Origin: Roseibium sp. MMSF_3412
Lineage (GTDB): Bacteria; Pseudomonadota; Alphaproteobacteria; Rhizobiales; Stappiaceae
Assembly: GCF_030733265.1 (NCBI RefSeq)
Contig: NZ_JASHJI010000005.1
Span: 186,001-250,000 of the forward strand
Direction of reading: 5' to 3'
Length of the DNA stretch: 64,000 bases
Each line of letters begins with the position of its first letter. The stretch's first letter is position 1. Shown here in pieces: positions 1-14,635 of this stretch. The translations under genes and the position numbers were made by a program. The notes below the pieces were generated by a model. That model saw only the letters and a program-made list of their open reading frames with translations, did no database searches and was not told where the DNA came from.

Positions 1-3745
<3,745 letters not shown>

Positions 3746-3814
3746 GAAGGCGAGCTCCCCAGACTAAGTTGCGGTCCACCATATAGGAGGACCGAGTCGT
3801 CTTTCCAGAACCCG

Positions 3815-4627
3815 TTAGATACTCCTGAATGCGCGGCTAATCCAGCTGCCAGAATCTTCAGATGGCTCGTATCCGCCCTTGTTCAGAAGAGAATAGGCGT
3901 CCTTGTACCACTGCGTGTCAGGATAGTTGTGACCGAGAACCGCAGCGGCCGTCTGGGATTCGTTGACGACGCCGAGCGCGTAATACGCTTCGGTCAGGCG
4001 GAAGAGCGCTTCTTCCACGTGCCGCGTCGTCTGAAATTCGACAACCACCGCCCGGAAACGGTTGATGGCGGCAACATAGTTGCGGCGTTTCAGGTAGTAA
4101 CGTCCCACCTGCATTTCCTTGCCGGCGAGTTGGTCCTCGACAATACGGAGTTTTTCTTCCGCATCAGGAGCGTATTCAGATTCCGGAAAACGCTGGATGA
4201 GTTCGGTGAACGCCCCTGCGGCCTTTCGTGTCACGGCCTGGTCGCGCGTGATGTCAGGCATCTGACGGTAATAGCTCTGTCCGGCGAGGTAGAGCATATA
4301 GGCCGAATCCTCGTCTCCCGGGTAAAGCGTCACAAACCGCCGGGCTGCCGTTACGGTCTCCGGATACTTGCCGCGCGAATAATTGAGGAAAGCGAGGTTG
4401 ACCAGGGATTTCTTGGAGTATTCGGAATAGGGGTAGAGCTTGTCGATCTCTTCAAACTTGGTTGTGGAATCGCTCAGCTTGCCCTGCGCCCGCAAGGCCA
4501 GTCCTTCATTGAACAGGACTTCGGGCGGAGTATCGTTCAGCGCAAGTTCGTCAAGGTCTTCCTTGCCGCTGCACGCAGCCAGCAGGATCGGCGTCGTGAG
4601 AACGGCCAATCTCAACACTGTCTTCAT
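3815..4627 (-). CDS. bamD: Outer membrane assembly lipoprotein BamD
   Basis: Essential lipoprotein of the BAM complex that inserts beta-barrel proteins into the outer membrane. I choose the ATG at 4627, giving 270 residues, rather than an upstream in-frame start at 4702. The 4627 start begins with a clean lipoprotein signal (MKTVLRLAVLTTPILLAAC) with the lipidated Cys at position 19. TPR-like repeats follow, for example TKFEEIDKLYPYSEYSKKSL and YLAGQSYYRQMPDITRDQ. It is flanked by lpxC and recN on the same strand, so it joins envelope genes to the division cluster. A 255-base gap separates it from lpxC, so it may have its own promoter. Confidence 0.95.
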   Translation of the reverse strand: MKTVLRLAVLTTPILLAACSGKEDLDELALNDTPPEVLFNEGLALRAQGKLSDSTTKFEEIDKLYPYSEYSKKSLVNLAFLNYSRGKYPETVTAARRFVTLYPGDEDSAYMLYLAGQSYYRQMPDITRDQAVTRKAAGAFTELIQRFPESEYAPDAEEKLRIVEDQLAGKEMQVGRYYLKRRNYVAAINRFRAVVVEFQTTRHVEEALFRLTEAYYALGVVNESQTAAAVLGHNYPDTQWYKDAYSLLNKGGYEPSEDSGSWISRAFRSI

Positions 4628-4882
4628 GCTCAAGGTTCTGCTCGAACCAGAAACAATTCCAAATCCGTTCACACCCAAACTCCCGAGCCGTCTCCAGCCC
4701 ATGCGGCCATGCAGATTTTGCGGCCTGTATTAACTCACAGGAGTGTTTACCGGAATTCTCCGGTCCCCGTCACGCCCTTCGAGGTCATCTGACGGTTTTT
4801 TTGAGCATTTTTATGGCAACATGCCCAAATTGCACCGAATTCCGAAGAATTCGCAAACTGTTGAACCACAGGATCAGTAAGG

Positions 4883-5827
4883 TCAGGAAACGTCCGGTCC
4901 GAAAGCGGCTGTGGCTGCAAGTCCGCCCTTGCTGACCTGGCCAACCTGACGGAACGCCGGCGCTTCGACAACTTCGAACGCACTCGGATCTTCAAACAGC
5001 TTGACCAGAATGGAGTGGTTCATCTTGTGACCACCCTTGTAAGACCGGTACATGCCAAGGATCGGCAAGCCCGCAAGAGCCAGGTCTCCAACCGCATCCA
5101 GTGCCTTGTGCCGTGCAAACTCGTCCGGCCAGCGCGTGCCTTCCGGGTTGAGCACCTTGTCCTCGGAGATCGCGACTGAATTGTCCAGCGAAGAGCCGAG
5201 AGCAAAACCCATCTTCCAGAGCTGTTCCACGTCTTTGACATTACCGAAGGTACGTGCGCGGGAAAGGTCGTCGCGGAACACTGACGGGGTCATCTCCGAC
5301 ACATATTGCTGCCGTCCGATGACCGGTGTTTCGAAATCGATGGTGATATCGAACTTGGTTCCCTCATGCGGGTGCAACTCGCACCAGGCACTGCCATTGT
5401 CGACACGGACTTTCTTGTTGATCTTGAGATACCGGCGGCCACGGTCCAGTTTTTTCAGACCCGCCTGCTCGATCGCCTCGACGAAGACGGCGCTGCTGCC
5501 ATCCATGATCGGCATCTCGGGCCCGTCGATCTCGACGATCACATTGTCCACACCCATCCCGAAGAGGGCGGCCATGAGATGCTCGACCGTGGATATGCCG
5601 TCCTGCGTGGGATCTCCGAGGACCGTACACAACGCCGTGGCTGTGACCTGATCCCAGAGAGCGCGCACTTCCGTGGCAGCTTCCTGATCCGTCCGCGAGA
5701 ACACGATGCCGGTTCCGGCATCAGCTGGCACAAGTGTGATCGACGCCGGCTTGCCGGAATGAACGCCGATACCGGTCAGTGTCACCTGCTCGGCCAGCGT
5801 CGTCTGTCGGTCAACATGTGTGGTCAT
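4883..5827 (-). CDS. lpxC: UDP-3-O-acyl-N-acetylglucosamine deacetylase
   Basis: Zinc enzyme for the committed step of lipid A synthesis, removing acetate from UDP-3-O-acyl-GlcNAc. The start at 5827 (MTTHVDRQTT) is preceded by AGGGTTGGGG and fits the family better than the longer frame from 5884; it gives 314 residues. The zinc-site residues are visible: VEHLMAAL with Glu82 and His83, and ARHKALD with His240 and Asp244. The later catalytic His267 lies in GGHKMNHSI. It is the next gene after ftsZ, a neighbour arrangement known from many proteobacteria. The 255-base leader before bamD carries no recognisable gene. Confidence 0.97.
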   Translation of the reverse strand: MTTHVDRQTTLAEQVTLTGIGVHSGKPASITLVPADAGTGIVFSRTDQEAATEVRALWDQVTATALCTVLGDPTQDGISTVEHLMAALFGMGVDNVIVEIDGPEMPIMDGSSAVFVEAIEQAGLKKLDRGRRYLKINKKVRVDNGSAWCELHPHEGTKFDITIDFETPVIGRQQYVSEMTPSVFRDDLSRARTFGNVKDVEQLWKMGFALGSSLDNSVAISEDKVLNPEGTRWPDEFARHKALDAVGDLALAGLPILGMYRSYKGGHKMNHSILVKLFEDPSAFEVVEAPAFRQVGQVSKGGLAATAAFGPDVS

Positions 5828-6023
5828 ATACCCCAACCCTTCCGGTTTGCGAACGCGAAGCCCAAAATTTGCCCCAATGCACATACGGACTTTTAACGAT
5901 CACCAGTTGGCCGCGAAGATAGTCGCGATCCATTGCAGAGCGAAATAAAGCTTTATTACGGTTTGTAACGATTCACAGGCTCGCAAATTACTGAATTAAA
6001 AGGGAAATTACTTACCTTACGGA

Positions 6024-6053
6024 AGCGGCCCGGAACGTGTGTTCCGAGCCGCT
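6024..6053 (-). terminator. Strong hairpin after ftsZ
   Basis: AGCGGC-C-CGGAAC pairs with GTTCCG-A-GCCGCT around a GTGT loop: 12 base pairs with one mismatch. It lies directly after the ftsZ stop. No uninterrupted T-run follows on the minus strand, so it may be an attenuator or a 3'-end stabiliser rather than a full Rho-independent terminator. It would separate ftsZ from lpxC expression. The rest of the 6081-5828 gap holds no gene that I can see. Confidence 0.5.
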
Positions 6054-6081
6054 GCGATCAGGGAAGAAGATCGCGAACGAA

Positions 6082-7869
6082 TCAGTTGGCCTGGCGGCGC
6101 AGGAACGCCGGGATTTCCAACTGATCGTCATCCGCGGCAGCGACCGGCTTGGGTGCAGCACGGCCGGTTTCGTCCAGTTGCCCCGCCGCTCCGGACGCTG
6201 ATGGCCGCGCTTGCGGCGGACGCGGTGCGGACATGGGAGCGGGTTGCAACTGCGGAGCCTTGCGAACGACGGGCGCCTCTTCCTCGTGGTCTTCCTCGTC
6301 TTCCCGGCGGCCAAGACCGCTGGCAAGACGGCGCAGCAGACCCATCGGGCGGCGCTCGTCATCGCCGAAGTCCTCACCGCCATCATGCTGGGAGACCGGC
6401 GCGGGAGCGGCAGCTGCCGGCTCCGCCTGCTTTGCGGCAGGTGCGGATTGCGCGGCCGCTGCGGGCGCTTGCTGTGCGCGCAGTTCGCGCTGAGCGATCG
6501 GCGGGAAGTCCTCAACCCTCGGCATGCGCGGTGCCGGGCTGTGTTCTTCCGCGACGGGCGGAATGTACGGCTGGCTGACCGGAGCGTCCTCAACAACCGA
6601 GGTCGGCGTGTCTTCCTCGATGTCGATCATCGGGCTTTTTGCCGTCATGGAAGCACCGGTCGGCTTGACCCGCTTGATCTCGACATCGGGATCGCTTGCG
6701 ACGGCAACCGGAGCAGGCTCCGGAATGGCAAGCTCTTTTTCAAGATTGGCAACAGCCTGCGCGGCAGCCGTCTGGACACCGGATTTTTCCGCTGCCGGAG
6801 CAAGCTTGGCCGGGGCGGCTTCCGTGCTGCGCACGATTGCCGGCATATCGGACTTGAGAGCCTGTTCCGCAGGTGACGGATAAGGTGCGGCTTCAAACCC
6901 GGCTTCCTTGTCGATCCCCGTTGCCACGACGGACACGCGGATTATGCCATCCAGCGTTTCGTCGAATGTCGCGCCGAGAATGATGTTGGCGTCTGAATCG
7001 ACCTCTTCGCGGATCCGCGTTGCGGCCTCGTCCACTTCGAAAAGCGTCAGGTCGTTGCCGCCCGTGATGGAGATCAGCAGTCCTTTCGCGCCCTTCATGG
7101 ACGATTCGTCCAGAAGCGGATTGGCGATGGCAGCTTCTGCCGCCTGCTGTGCGCGCTTTTCGCCGCTTGCTTCACCGGTCCCCATCATCGCCTTGCCCAT
7201 GCCGCGCATGACGGAGCGGACGTCGGCGAAGTCGAGGTTGATCAGGCCTTCCTTGACCATCAGGTCGGTGATGCAGGCAACGCCTGAATAAAGGACCTGG
7301 TCGGCCATGGCGAAGGCATCGGCAAACGTTGTCTGCGCATTGGCGATCCGGAACAGGTTCTGGTTCGGAATGACAATGAGCGTATCGACGTTGCGCTGCA
7401 GCTCGTCAATGCCCGTGTCGGCAATGCGCATCCGCCGCGCACCTTCGAACTGGAACGGCTTGGTGACGACACCGACGGTCAGAATGCCCTGTTCGCGCGC
7501 CGCGCGTGCGATGACCGGGGCTGCGCCGGTGCCTGTACCACCGCCCATGCCGGCGGTGATGAACACCATGTGCGATCCGGACAGGTGGTCGTTGATTTCG
7601 TCGATCACCTCTTCAGCCGCGGCAGAACCGACTTCCGGCTGCGAACCGGCACCGAGACCTTCAGTAACGGCCACACCCATCTGGACCAGTCGGTCCGAGT
7701 GGTTCATTGCCAGGGCCTGGGCATCCGTGTTGGCCACGACAAAGTCGCAACCCTGGAGGCCGGCTGTGATCATGTTATTGACGGCGTTTCCGCCCGCGCC
7801 GCCGACGCCGAAAACCGTAATGCGCGGTTTCAGCTCCTGAATGTCGGGCATCTTAAGGTTGATGGTCAT
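6082..7869 (-). CDS. ftsZ: Cell division protein FtsZ with long C-terminal linker
   Basis: Tubulin-like GTPase that forms the division ring. I choose the start at 7869 ([20 protein letters not shown]), preceded by GAGGAT and matching rhizobial FtsZ; longer frames reach back to 7980 and 8088. It encodes 595 residues. The GTP-binding signature [10 protein letters not shown] is at 109-118. The globular part ends near residue 320 and is followed by about 260 residues of Ala/Pro/Glu-rich linker. A conserved tail [12 protein letters not shown] at 584-595 would bind FtsA and other partners. Long linkers are typical of alphaproteobacterial FtsZ. It follows ftsA closely. Confidence 0.97.
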   Translation of the reverse strand: MTINLKMPDIQELKPRITVFGVGGAGGNAVNNMITAGLQGCDFVVANTDAQALAMNHSDRLVQMGVAVTEGLGAGSQPEVGSAAAEEVIDEINDHLSGSHMVFITAGMGGGTGTGAAPVIARAAREQGILTVGVVTKPFQFEGARRMRIADTGIDELQRNVDTLIVIPNQNLFRIANAQTTFADAFAMADQVLYSGVACITDLMVKEGLINLDFADVRSVMRGMGKAMMGTGEASGEKRAQQAAEAAIANPLLDESSMKGAKGLLISITGGNDLTLFEVDEAATRIREEVDSDANIILGATFDETLDGIIRVSVVATGIDKEAGFEAAPYPSPAEQALKSDMPAIVRSTEAAPAKLAPAAEKSGVQTAAAQAVANLEKELAIPEPAPVAVASDPDVEIKRVKPTGASMTAKSPMIDIEEDTPTSVVEDAPVSQPYIPPVAEEHSPAPRMPRVEDFPPIAQRELRAQQAPAAAAQSAPAAKQAEPAAAAPAPVSQHDGGEDFGDDERRPMGLLRRLASGLGRREDEEDHEEEAPVVRKAPQLQPAPMSAPRPPQARPSASGAAGQLDETGRAAPKPVAAADDDQLEIPAFLRRQAN

Positions 7870-7984
7870 ATTATCCTCGCGACCCATTGGCTCCCCCGGT
7901 ACGGGAGACCCCTCTTCTTCCCTAACTTCAGCTGCCATGCCTGGCAGCTCCATTTCGTGGCTGTCGTCTTCTTGGCTCATGTCG

Positions 7985-9307
7985 TCAGAAGCTTTCCCTG
8001 ATCCACTGGCCCACACGTGCCAGGTAACCAGATTGTCCGCTCCACCCGGTTCGACGGTTCTTGTGTTCGAACTGTTCGATCTGGGCAACTTGCGGATAAA
8101 TCAAGAGGCCGACAGCGGCGGCAAACGCCGGTCCTTTGGCAGCCTCGGGAAGACCGGCGACGCCTAATGGCCGGCCAAGACGGACGTTGCGCCCCAGAAT
8201 GTGACGCGCAACCTCTCCGAGACCCGTGAGCTGACTGGCACCCCCTGTCAGAACGATCTGTTTACCGACCCGGCCTGCAAAGCCGGAAGCGGTCAAGCGA
8301 TCCCTCACGAGTTCAAGGATTTCTTCCACGCGCGGCCGGATGACACGGGTCAGTGCCGAGCGGGGGATTTGATTGGGCAGTTCGTTGTCGCTTTCCAGCG
8401 GCGGCACCGTCAGAAGATCGCGCTCATCCGAGCTGGAGGCCAGCGGCGAGCCGTACAACGTCTTCAGGCGTTCCGCATCCTGAAGCCGGGTTGCGAACGC
8501 CCGGGCGATGTCGGTCGTGACGTGATTGCCGCCAACCGCGATCGCGTCGAGATGCACCATGTGTCCCTCGACAAAAACGGACAGCGTGGTCGTTCCACCG
8601 CCCATATCGATGCAGGCGACACCCAGCTCGGCCTCATCGTCGACAAGCGTCGACAGGCCGCTGGCAAAAGGTGTCGCGACCATGGTCTCAACATGAAGGT
8701 GGCCACGATTGATGCAAAGTTCGAGATTGCGGACCGGAGGCACTTCAGCGGTCACGACCTGCATGTCGACGCCGAGCTTGTGCCCCATCATGCCGCGCGG
8801 GTCGCGGATACCGCGGCTGCCGTCCAGCGAATAGGAAATCGGCAACGCATGCGTCACCGCCCGTCCCTCGGTCACGGAATGACTGGAGCCCGCTGACAGG
8901 ACCCTTTGAATGTCGGCTTCCGAAACGCTTTCGCCTGCCAGGGGCACACCTGCGCTGTAGACCTCGCTCTGCAGCCGTCCGCAGCTGATGTTGGCGATCA
9001 GGGATTCGACCGTCACGCCCGCCATCCGCTCGGCGCTGTCGACCGCAAGCCGGATCGCCTGTTCGGCAGCATCCATGTCAACGACGACACCGGACTTGAT
9101 CCCCCGGGAGCGCTGATATCCGTAGCCCAGGACCTCGACCTTGTGGGACCGGCTGGACAGAACGGACTTTTCGTCCTGCGGCACCAGCTTTGCGATCAGG
9201 CAACAGATCTTTGTCGACCCGACATCCAGTACCGACATGATCACGGAGCGCCGCGTTGGTAGCGGGCGCATTCTGGGCAGGTAAAGATTCTTGTCGGAGC
9301 GGCTCAC
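7985..9307 (-). CDS. ftsA: Cell division protein FtsA
   Basis: Actin-like ATPase that anchors FtsZ to the membrane. It has 440 residues. The phosphate-1 motif [13 protein letters not shown] is at 28-40, preceded by a 25-residue N-terminal extension of the kind seen in alphaproteobacteria. A second nucleotide motif [17 protein letters not shown] lies mid-protein. The C-terminus ([13 protein letters not shown]) looks like the amphipathic membrane-targeting helix. Its first bases overlap the end of ftsQ by four (ATGA), indicating translational coupling. The ftsZ start lies about 115 bases downstream; an in-frame upstream ftsZ start at 7980 would nearly touch the ftsA stop. Confidence 0.97.
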   Translation of the reverse strand: MSRSDKNLYLPRMRPLPTRRSVIMSVLDVGSTKICCLIAKLVPQDEKSVLSSRSHKVEVLGYGYQRSRGIKSGVVVDMDAAEQAIRLAVDSAERMAGVTVESLIANISCGRLQSEVYSAGVPLAGESVSEADIQRVLSAGSSHSVTEGRAVTHALPISYSLDGSRGIRDPRGMMGHKLGVDMQVVTAEVPPVRNLELCINRGHLHVETMVATPFASGLSTLVDDEAELGVACIDMGGGTTTLSVFVEGHMVHLDAIAVGGNHVTTDIARAFATRLQDAERLKTLYGSPLASSSDERDLLTVPPLESDNELPNQIPRSALTRVIRPRVEEILELVRDRLTASGFAGRVGKQIVLTGGASQLTGLGEVARHILGRNVRLGRPLGVAGLPEAAKGPAFAAAVGLLIYPQVAQIEQFEHKNRRTGWSGQSGYLARVGQWIRESF

Positions 9308-10218
9308 GTGTCCTGCTCCTTCTTGCCCGAGCGGTCACGGCCGCCTGTCATGATCTTGCGCTGCTCGGCGGCTTCGTCCGACAACCTGACGGTGACCCTG
9401 TCGGCAAGGCGCATGTCGATCGCAACGATATCCCTGGAGAGCAAACCGCTTTCCTCGTCCATTTCAACAAGGTCGGCCAACGCCGCCTGGTAGTTCTGTT
9501 CCGGCAGGCGGATCGAAATTCCGTTTTCCAGCTGAAGGTCCCAGCGGCGGTCGCTGACGAGGAACGCGGCGCGGACGCGCGGGCGCAATGCCGGCACCTC
9601 TTCCAGTGCGGAATTGATCTCAGAGGCCCTGCGCTGTGCTCCGTGATTAACGACAAGCAGAAGATTGGCATATCTGCCATCGACATCGTCCGTGATCACG
9701 TCGCCTGCCCGGTTGACGATCGAGACAAGGTCGCCGCGCTGCCAGAGCGCATAGGGCACCCTCTCCTCGATCTTGATCTGAAGCGTGCTCGGATAGAGTT
9801 TCATCACCGACGCGTTCTTGACCCACGCCATCGCGTTCAGTCGCTCGCGTGCACCGGCTGCATCAAAAAGGGCCAGAGACGTGCCTTCATGAATTTCAAG
9901 CGCTTCCAGGATCTGGAATTCATTGATTTCACGCTGGCCGGACAGTTTCACAGCCTCGATACCGAAGCCGGCGGCGGAAAGGAGCGCATCGGAAACGACC
10001 CGGCCGTGCCCCCCTATGACTATTCCATAACCAATTGTTAAGGTTAAGAAACCGAGCGCAGCGGCCGAACCGGTCCACCTTGGAAGCTCAGCGAGCCGCC
10101 CTGCCGAGCGCCAGACCGGCTGCCTGTGCAAACGCGAAACACCACGGCCGCGCGGAGCCAGTTCGGCCTCCAGCGGTGTCAGCGTTTCTCTATTCCATTT
10201 GCGACCTAGCGACAGCAA
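9304..10218 (-). CDS. ftsQ: Cell division protein FtsQ
   Basis: Bitopic divisome protein linking early and late division proteins through FtsL/FtsB. It has 304 residues: a cytoplasmic N-terminus, one membrane segment at about 50-70 ([19 protein letters not shown]), then a POTRA domain ([19 protein letters not shown]) and the FtsQ beta domain. It overlaps the end of ddl by 13 bases and the ftsA start by 4 bases, so these genes are cotranscribed. AT-rich TTAA tetramers occur near 10038-10048 inside the gene but do not have the classic CtrA spacing. Confidence 0.94.
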   Translation of the reverse strand: MLSLGRKWNRETLTPLEAELAPRGRGVSRLHRQPVWRSAGRLAELPRWTGSAAALGFLTLTIGYGIVIGGHGRVVSDALLSAAGFGIEAVKLSGQREINEFQILEALEIHEGTSLALFDAAGARERLNAMAWVKNASVMKLYPSTLQIKIEERVPYALWQRGDLVSIVNRAGDVITDDVDGRYANLLLVVNHGAQRRASEINSALEEVPALRPRVRAAFLVSDRRWDLQLENGISIRLPEQNYQAALADLVEMDEESGLLSRDIVAIDMRLADRVTVRLSDEAAEQRKIMTGGRDRSGKKEQDT

Positions 10219-11132
10219 CTCGCGTCCTCAACCATCCAACTGACCAGATCCCTGAAACTCATCCCCTTGTGCGCCGCCATTTCCGGCACAAGAGAGGTTG
10301 GCGTCATGCCTGGCTGCGTGTTCACTTCTAGGCAGATCAGGGTCCCGGATCCGTCTTCGCGCTCGTCGAATCGAAAATCCGCACGCGAAACACCGCGGCA
10401 TCCCAGGGCCTGATGCGCCTTAACCGCTAGTGTCTCTATGGTTTGGTAAACAATCGGTGAAATTTTTGCAGGAAGAATGTGTTTTGATCCACCTTCAACA
10501 TATTTTGCATCGTAATCGTAGAAGCTGTGCCCCATCGGCACGATGTCGATGACACCCAGTGCCTTGTCGTCCATGACGGCACAGGTCAGTTCCCTGCCTT
10601 CGATGAATTTTTCGCACATCAGAATATCGGGGTAAGGCCAGTCCTGCCGGCTTAGCTCCTGCGGCGGAAACTCTTGATCTTCCTTGACAATCAGCACTCC
10701 GAAGCTGGAGCCCTCATTGATTGGCTTAAGCACGTAAGGCGGTTTCATAGGGTGTTCGCGCAAGATGTTGTGGCGGTTGACGATAATGTCGTCCGTGACC
10801 GGCACACCAGCCGCCTGCATCACCGCTTTTGCCTTGATCTTGTGCATTGCAAGAGCCGATGCCATGACGCCGGAATGCGTGTAGGGAATGTTAAGAAACT
10901 CTAAAATTCCCTGAATGCAGCCGTCTTCACCGAAAGGACCGTGAAGCGCATTGAACGCAACATCCGGCTTCAGATTGTGGAGAACTGCCGAGATGTTCCT
11001 GTCAACATCGATGCGGGAGACCCTGTAACCGGCCTCTTCCAGTGCGTCTGCGCACTCGCGGCCGCTGGTCAGACTGACCGGGCGTTCGTTGACCCATCCG
11101 CCCATGAGAACGGCGACGTGTTTCTTGGCCAT
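10206..11132 (-). CDS. ddl: D-alanine--D-alanine ligase
   Basis: ATP-grasp enzyme that makes D-Ala-D-Ala for the peptidoglycan stem peptide. It has 308 residues, the usual DdlB length. Visible features are the N-terminal [17 protein letters not shown], the [12 protein letters not shown] loop, the ATP-grasp segment [18 protein letters not shown], and the Mg-binding end [20 protein letters not shown]. In many Ddl proteins the first motif reads GGxSxER; here it is GGWVNER, a small variation. The start codon directly follows the murB stop (TAGATG), and the 3' end overlaps ftsQ. Confidence 0.97.
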   Translation of the reverse strand: MAKKHVAVLMGGWVNERPVSLTSGRECADALEEAGYRVSRIDVDRNISAVLHNLKPDVAFNALHGPFGEDGCIQGILEFLNIPYTHSGVMASALAMHKIKAKAVMQAAGVPVTDDIIVNRHNILREHPMKPPYVLKPINEGSSFGVLIVKEDQEFPPQELSRQDWPYPDILMCEKFIEGRELTCAVMDDKALGVIDIVPMGHSFYDYDAKYVEGGSKHILPAKISPIVYQTIETLAVKAHQALGCRGVSRADFRFDEREDGSGTLICLEVNTQPGMTPTSLVPEMAAHKGMSFRDLVSWMVEDASCCR

Positions 11133-12104
11133 CTACGCAGCCTCCCCTTCCAATCCCAAAAACGGCTCTACGGTGCCGGTGTCTCCGAACCGGCCGAGGC
11201 GCTTGATTTCCCACTCAAGACGGATGCCGCTGTGCTTCAGAACGCGCGAGCGCACGGTTTCACCCAGCAGTTCAAGGTCGTGACCCGTCGCAGACCCCGT
11301 GTTGATCATGAAATTGCAGTGCATCTCCGACATCTGCGCGCCGCCGACGCGCAAGCCCCTGCAACCAGCTGCATCGACTTCCTTCCAGGCAGAAGTCCCC
11401 GGCGGGTTCTTGAATGTTGACCCGCCCGTCTTTTCCCGGATCGGCTGGGCCTTTTCCCGATGATCGACGACGTCGGCCATCTCCTGGCGCACCGCCATTT
11501 CGTCCTGAGGGACGCCTTCGAAGACCGCCGATGTGAAGACGAGGTCCCTTGAAGCGGAGGAATGCCGGTAGGCGTATCCCATCTCCGCGTTCGACAGGAC
11601 ATGCCTGTTGCCGTCGCGGTCGATCGCCGTGAGTTCCACCATGCGGTCGCGGGTCTCCGTTCCATGTGCGCCCGCGTTCATGCGCAATGCGCCCCCGAGA
11701 CCGCCCGGAATGCCGGTATAGAAGGCAAAGCCGCCAAGGCCTGCCTTGGCTGCCGCTTCGGACAGGCGCTTGTCCGGCACCGCGGCACCGGCCTTGAGAC
11801 GGGTTTCGCTGATCTGATCGATGGATCCGAAACCCCTGGCGCTCAAACGTATGACAACACCCTCAAGACCGCCATCGCGGATCAGAAGGTTCGAGCCGAG
11901 CCCGACCGGCAGGATCGGCACCTCTTTGGGAAGTCTGGTGAGGAACGCCGCGAGATCGTCTTCGTCGGCAGGTTGAAACATCAGCTGCGCCGGGCCGCCC
12001 GTGCGGAACCATGTTACCGCCGACATCGGTTGATTGGTGGTGAGTTTACCGCGTATGCCCTCGTCAAGGCCCGGATAGGTTTCCAAAAGGTCAGGAAAAC
12101 TCAT
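11133..12104 (-). CDS. murB: UDP-N-acetylenolpyruvoylglucosamine reductase
   Basis: FAD enzyme that reduces UDP-GlcNAc-enolpyruvate to UDP-MurNAc with NADPH. It has 323 residues. FAD-binding segments [17 protein letters not shown] and [20 protein letters not shown] are visible. Candidates for the catalytic residues are Arg in AYRHSS, Ser in [10 protein letters not shown] and Glu in [14 protein letters not shown], matching the type I pattern. It sits between murC (9 bases upstream) and ddl (no gap), the standard alphaproteobacterial order. Confidence 0.97.
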   Translation of the reverse strand: MSFPDLLETYPGLDEGIRGKLTTNQPMSAVTWFRTGGPAQLMFQPADEDDLAAFLTRLPKEVPILPVGLGSNLLIRDGGLEGVVIRLSARGFGSIDQISETRLKAGAAVPDKRLSEAAAKAGLGGFAFYTGIPGGLGGALRMNAGAHGTETRDRMVELTAIDRDGNRHVLSNAEMGYAYRHSSASRDLVFTSAVFEGVPQDEMAVRQEMADVVDHREKAQPIREKTGGSTFKNPPGTSAWKEVDAAGCRGLRVGGAQMSEMHCNFMINTGSATGHDLELLGETVRSRVLKHSGIRLEWEIKRLGRFGDTGTVEPFLGLEGEAA

Positions 12105-12113
12105 TGCAGGTCC

Positions 12114-13514
12114 CTAAAGCTCTTCAAGCTGCTTGGGCAGTGCGTAAGCCCATTGCGTGATGTTTCCCGCCCCCAGACAGACAACGAAGTCACCTGGATC
12201 CGCAAGTTCATGGACCGCAGCAGGCAGTTCTTCCGGACCTTCGATTGACTGAACGTTGCGGTGACCGCGTGTCTTCATGCCTGACACAAGGTCGGTATGG
12301 GCAGCTCCGTCTATGGGTTGCTCCCCGGCCGCATACACCGGTGTGATGATCACCGCGTCTGCATCGTTGAAGCAGTTGGAGAAGTCATCGAAGAGACTTT
12401 GCAGCCGCGTAAACCTGTGCGGCTGCATGACGGCGATCACCTTGCCGGCGGTGGATTCACGCGCTGCATGTAGCACCGCCTTGATCTCCACCGGATGATG
12501 ACCGTAGTCATCGAAGATCTCAACGCCATTGACGGTGCCGGTATGCGTGAACCGCCGCTTGACACCGCCGAATTCGGAAATGCCTTTCTTCAGATCTTCC
12601 GCATTGACACCAAGTTGCGAGGCAACCGCTATTGCGGCCGTGGCGTTGGAAACATTGTGCAGGCCCGGCATCGGCAGCACCAGGTCCTTGAGTTCGACCA
12701 CTTCCTCGGTCCGCCGGTCCCGGATGGACACGGAGAATATCGCCTTGCCACCGTCCATGGAGACGTCCGTGTAGCGGACATCCGCCTGCGGGTTGGTGCC
12801 ATAGGTCACCACGCGCCGGTCTTCGATCGTTCCGATCATGGTCTGGACTTCCGGGTGATCGAGGCACATGACGGCGAAGCCGTAAAACGGGACGTTTTCG
12901 ATAAACTGCCGGAACGCAGCCCTGACGCCGTCAAAATCGCCATAGTGGTCGAGATGTTCCGGATCGATATTGGTCACGATCGCAACGTCCGCAGGCAACT
13001 TCACGAATGTACCGTCGCTCTCGTCGGCCTCAACCACCATCCAGTCACCCGCCCCCATGCGCGCATTTGTTCCGTAGGCGTTAATGATCCCTCCATTGAT
13101 GACGGTCGGGTCGAAATTGCCGGCGTCGAGGAGCGCCGCGACCATTGACGTGGTTGTCGTCTTGCCGTGCGTCCCACCAACCGCGATGGCCTGTTTGAAA
13201 CGCATCAGTTCAGCCAGCATTTCGGCGCGGCGCACGACGGGAATGAGTTTTTCACGCGCGGCAATCAGTTCCGGATTGTCCTTCCTGATCGCAGATGAAA
13301 CCACGAGCACTTCCGCATCGCCGATGTTCTCGGCACGATGCCCGACCTCAACCGGAATGCCGTGGGAACGCAGCCGCTGCACGTTGGCGTTTTCCGCCAT
13401 ATCCGAGCCTTGCACCTGGTATCCCAGCGTCTTGAGCACCTCGGCGATACCGCTCATGCCGATGCCGCCGATCCCGACGAAGTGGACCGGTCCGATATCC
13501 TGCGGCATCTTCAT
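12114..13514 (-). CDS. murC: UDP-N-acetylmuramate--L-alanine ligase
   Basis: Adds the first amino acid, L-Ala, to UDP-MurNAc with ATP. It has 466 residues in the three-domain Mur ligase layout. The N-terminal UDP-binding region is [17 protein letters not shown]. The P-loop [10 protein letters not shown] is at 113-122. The central part holds EADESDGTF and [11 protein letters not shown], and the C-terminal domain holds [16 protein letters not shown]. The start overlaps the murG stop by four bases, so expression is coupled. Confidence 0.97.
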   Translation of the reverse strand: MKMPQDIGPVHFVGIGGIGMSGIAEVLKTLGYQVQGSDMAENANVQRLRSHGIPVEVGHRAENIGDAEVLVVSSAIRKDNPELIAAREKLIPVVRRAEMLAELMRFKQAIAVGGTHGKTTTTSMVAALLDAGNFDPTVINGGIINAYGTNARMGAGDWMVVEADESDGTFVKLPADVAIVTNIDPEHLDHYGDFDGVRAAFRQFIENVPFYGFAVMCLDHPEVQTMIGTIEDRRVVTYGTNPQADVRYTDVSMDGGKAIFSVSIRDRRTEEVVELKDLVLPMPGLHNVSNATAAIAVASQLGVNAEDLKKGISEFGGVKRRFTHTGTVNGVEIFDDYGHHPVEIKAVLHAARESTAGKVIAVMQPHRFTRLQSLFDDFSNCFNDADAVIITPVYAAGEQPIDGAAHTDLVSGMKTRGHRNVQSIEGPEELPAAVHELADPGDFVVCLGAGNITQWAYALPKQLEEL

Positions 13515-14617
13515 GGCCGTTCTCCTTTTCCTGCAGCCATCTGCTCGACCAGATCAGCCAGACGGCTGACCGCGTCGGGTTTGGCAACTTTAAGCGCGTT
13601 CGCGGCAGCCTCTTGCAGCTTGTCCGGCGCATTTATCAGTCGGGTGATTTCTTCCGCAAGCCGTTCCGGGCTCAACTCGGATTGAGGGATCGGCCAGGCA
13701 CCGCCGGCCTGCTCCAGAACCCTGGCATTTGCCGCCTGATCCTGATCGAGAGCGCCGGGGAGCGGCACCAGGATCGAGGGACGCCCGAGAACGCTGAGTT
13801 CGCTGACCGAGGACGCCCCTGACCTGCACAGGACAAGATGAGCGTCCGCAATGCGCTTCGGCATGTCCTGAAAGAACGTGGCGCAGTCAGCGCTGACACC
13901 GAGCCTTTCGTAGACGTCCTGCACACGATCCATGTCCTCCGGGCGGCATTGCTGCGCGATGGACAGTCGGGATCTGAGATCATCCGGCAGGAGTTCGACG
14001 GAGGGGGGAAGAAGATCTGAAAAAAACCGCGCCCCCTGCGATCCGCCGAAGACCAGCAGCTTGAAGTCGCCGCCTGCCACCGGAGCATGGTAGGGCTGAT
14101 CCGCGGCTTCCAGAACCGCATCGCGGACCGGATTGCCGGTCTCGACCTGCTTCGAGGCAAGATCGCCCGGCAGGTTCGCCAGCGGAATGCTTGTCGCGAT
14201 CGCGCTGACGCCCTTGGCCAGCATCCTGTTCGCGCGTCCCATGACGCCATTGGCTTCATGCAGGATCGACGGCGTTCCGGTCATGCGGGCGGCGAACATC
14301 GGCGGAAACGTCGGATAGCCTCCGAAACCTGCAACGACTTCCGGTTTGAGAGACTTGATGACGGAACGGGCCTGCAGCGTGCCGCGAAAAAGGCTGAGCG
14401 CCGTCTTTGCGAGCGCGATCGGGTTCCGGCCCCGGATCGTTTCGGAAGAAATGATGTGAACCTGGCGTGCCGGGAAGGCGCTGCCGTACTTGTCGGCTCT
14501 CTCGTCGGTAGCCAGTTCAACCACCCACCCGCGCCGTCCAAGCTCGGAGGCAAGGGCCTGTGCCGGGAACAGATGACCGCCGGTACCACCGGCGGTAAGA
14601 AGGACTGTTTTGCTCAT
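13511..14617 (-). CDS. murG: UDP-GlcNAc transferase MurG (lipid II synthesis)
   Basis: Peripheral membrane GT28 enzyme that adds GlcNAc to lipid I, giving lipid II. The ATG at 14617 ([19 protein letters not shown]) is preferred over a TTG at 14629, because rhizobial MurG proteins begin this way; it gives 368 residues. The GGTGGH loop, the acceptor-side [10 protein letters not shown] and the donor-side motif [19 protein letters not shown] are visible. It lies between ftsW and murC, with a four-base overlap with murC. Confidence 0.96.
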   Translation of the reverse strand: MSKTVLLTAGGTGGHLFPAQALASELGRRGWVVELATDERADKYGSAFPARQVHIISSETIRGRNPIALAKTALSLFRGTLQARSVIKSLKPEVVAGFGGYPTFPPMFAARMTGTPSILHEANGVMGRANRMLAKGVSAIATSIPLANLPGDLASKQVETGNPVRDAVLEAADQPYHAPVAGGDFKLLVFGGSQGARFFSDLLPPSVELLPDDLRSRLSIAQQCRPEDMDRVQDVYERLGVSADCATFFQDMPKRIADAHLVLCRSGASSVSELSVLGRPSILVPLPGALDQDQAANARVLEQAGGAWPIPQSELSPERLAEEITRLINAPDKLQEAAANALKVAKPDAVSRLADLVEQMAAGKGERP

Positions 14618-14635
14618 GTCACGCGGCAACTTGAA

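Noticed and set aside
6082-7869. Unusual length of FtsZ (595 residues)
   Set aside because: Long linkers are normal for FtsZ of Hyphomicrobiales, so this is not a novelty.
10020-10050. Possible CtrA site (TTAA tetramers) in ftsQ
   Set aside because: The two TTAA tetramers are 2 bases apart, not the 7 expected for CtrA, so it is only AT-rich coding DNA on present evidence.
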